Shown here: positions 15,223-15,422 of the stretch, piece by piece
Position numbering within the stretch: the first letter of the stretch is position 1
Layout of the letters: every line of letters starts with the position of its first letter
NCBI GenBank assembly: GCA_903944555.1
Contig: CAJASG010000677.1
Location: forward strand, 1-15,422
Source of the DNA: an uncultured beta proteobacterium
GTDB lineage: Bacteria; Pseudomonadota; Gammaproteobacteria; Burkholderiales; Burkholderiaceae_C
DNA: 15,422 nt
Reading direction: 5' to 3'
Translations under genes and position numbers: made by a program
Notes under the pieces: model-generated
Told to the model about the DNA's origin: nothing
Database searches by the model: none
What the model saw: the letters and a program-made list of their open reading frames with translations, nothing else

Positions 15223-15422
15223 TTACATGACCATCGCTTCGAGGCGAAAAATGCCTGCAGCCGCTCGAATCTCTTTCATGTGACCATGACCTGGAAGGGT
15301 CTTGGTCTCAATCGTCACAAGACCGACTTGTGCCAACTGGTCCACATCACGTTTGACAGCGCTACGATCACGATGCAGTCGCCCAGCGATGACTGTGATC
15401 GACCCCGGCTCAGCCTTGACAC
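15223..15422 (-). CDS. Winged-helix DNA-binding regulator, C-terminal part
   Basis: The frame is open from the right edge to TAA at 15225-15223 (65 residues visible; the start lies outside the window). PGSITVIAGRLHRDRSAVKRDVDQLAQVGLV is a clear winged helix-turn-helix of MarR-like type, with recognition helix around RDRSAVKRDVDQL, followed by a wing (VTIETKTLPGHGHMKEIRA) and a short C-terminal tail. It resembles the HVO_A0114-type small HTH proteins often encoded beside a toxin-like DUF6516 partner. That partner, if present, would lie right of the window. It is a DNA-binding regulator with fair confidence; the antitoxin role is inference. Confidence 0.78.
   Translation of the reverse strand, partial: VKAEPGSITVIAGRLHRDRSAVKRDVDQLAQVGLVTIETKTLPGHGHMKEIRAAAGIFRLEAMVM

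Overview
The window looks like chromosomal DNA of a betaproteobacterium, most likely Burkholderiales/Comamonadaceae and possibly Rhodoferax-like. This rests on moderate-to-high GC, the style of the multi-PAS GGDEF/EAL proteins, a HemN of betaproteobacterial type, and a YehZYXW-type transporter. The taxonomic placement is inference, since there is no rRNA or other marker. No tRNA, rRNA, CRISPR array, complete insertion sequence or prophage gene was seen.

Layout, left to right. (1) 1-2861, +: a multi-PAS GGDEF-EAL protein whose 5' end lies outside the window. (2) 2869-4260, -: hemN, convergent with gene 1; a perfect 12-bp hairpin covers the last codons of hemN. (3) 4261-4376: a candidate hemN promoter with a palindrome in its spacer, and an orphan plus-strand intrinsic terminator. 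(4) 4377-4664, -: a small 95-aa protein of unknown function. (5) 4877-5356, +: a secreted protein of unknown function with ten cysteines. (6) 9185-5361, -: a four-gene ABC transporter operon in the order binding protein, permease, ATPase, permease, as in the osmF-yehYXW operon of E. coli. Its genes are 16 bp apart or overlapping. (7) 9292-10200, +: a two-domain rhodanese of YnjE-like type. (8) 10476-14072, +: a membrane-anchored Cache-HAMP-PAS-PAS-PAS-GGDEF-EAL protein whose C-terminal half is paralogous to gene 1. (9) 14230-14763, -: a DUF1097 membrane protein, separated from gene 8 by a strong hairpin. (10) 14764-15222: no confident gene, possibly decayed coding sequence. (11) 15223-15422, -: the C-terminal end of a winged-helix regulator running off the right edge.

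Functionally, two enzymes can make and degrade cyclic di-GMP. One senses an extracytoplasmic signal through its Cache domain, and both sense further signals through PAS domains. HemN makes protoporphyrinogen-pathway heme precursors without oxygen. The transporter probably imports a quaternary-amine osmolyte or related compound, and the rhodanese moves sulfane sulfur. Apart from the transporter operon, genes are transcribed singly or convergently with very short gaps, so this is a patchwork of housekeeping and signalling genes. I see no convincing new multi-gene defence or biosynthetic system. The least explained items are the secreted Cys-rich protein, the 95-aa protein, the hemN upstream region and the right-hand 650 bp.
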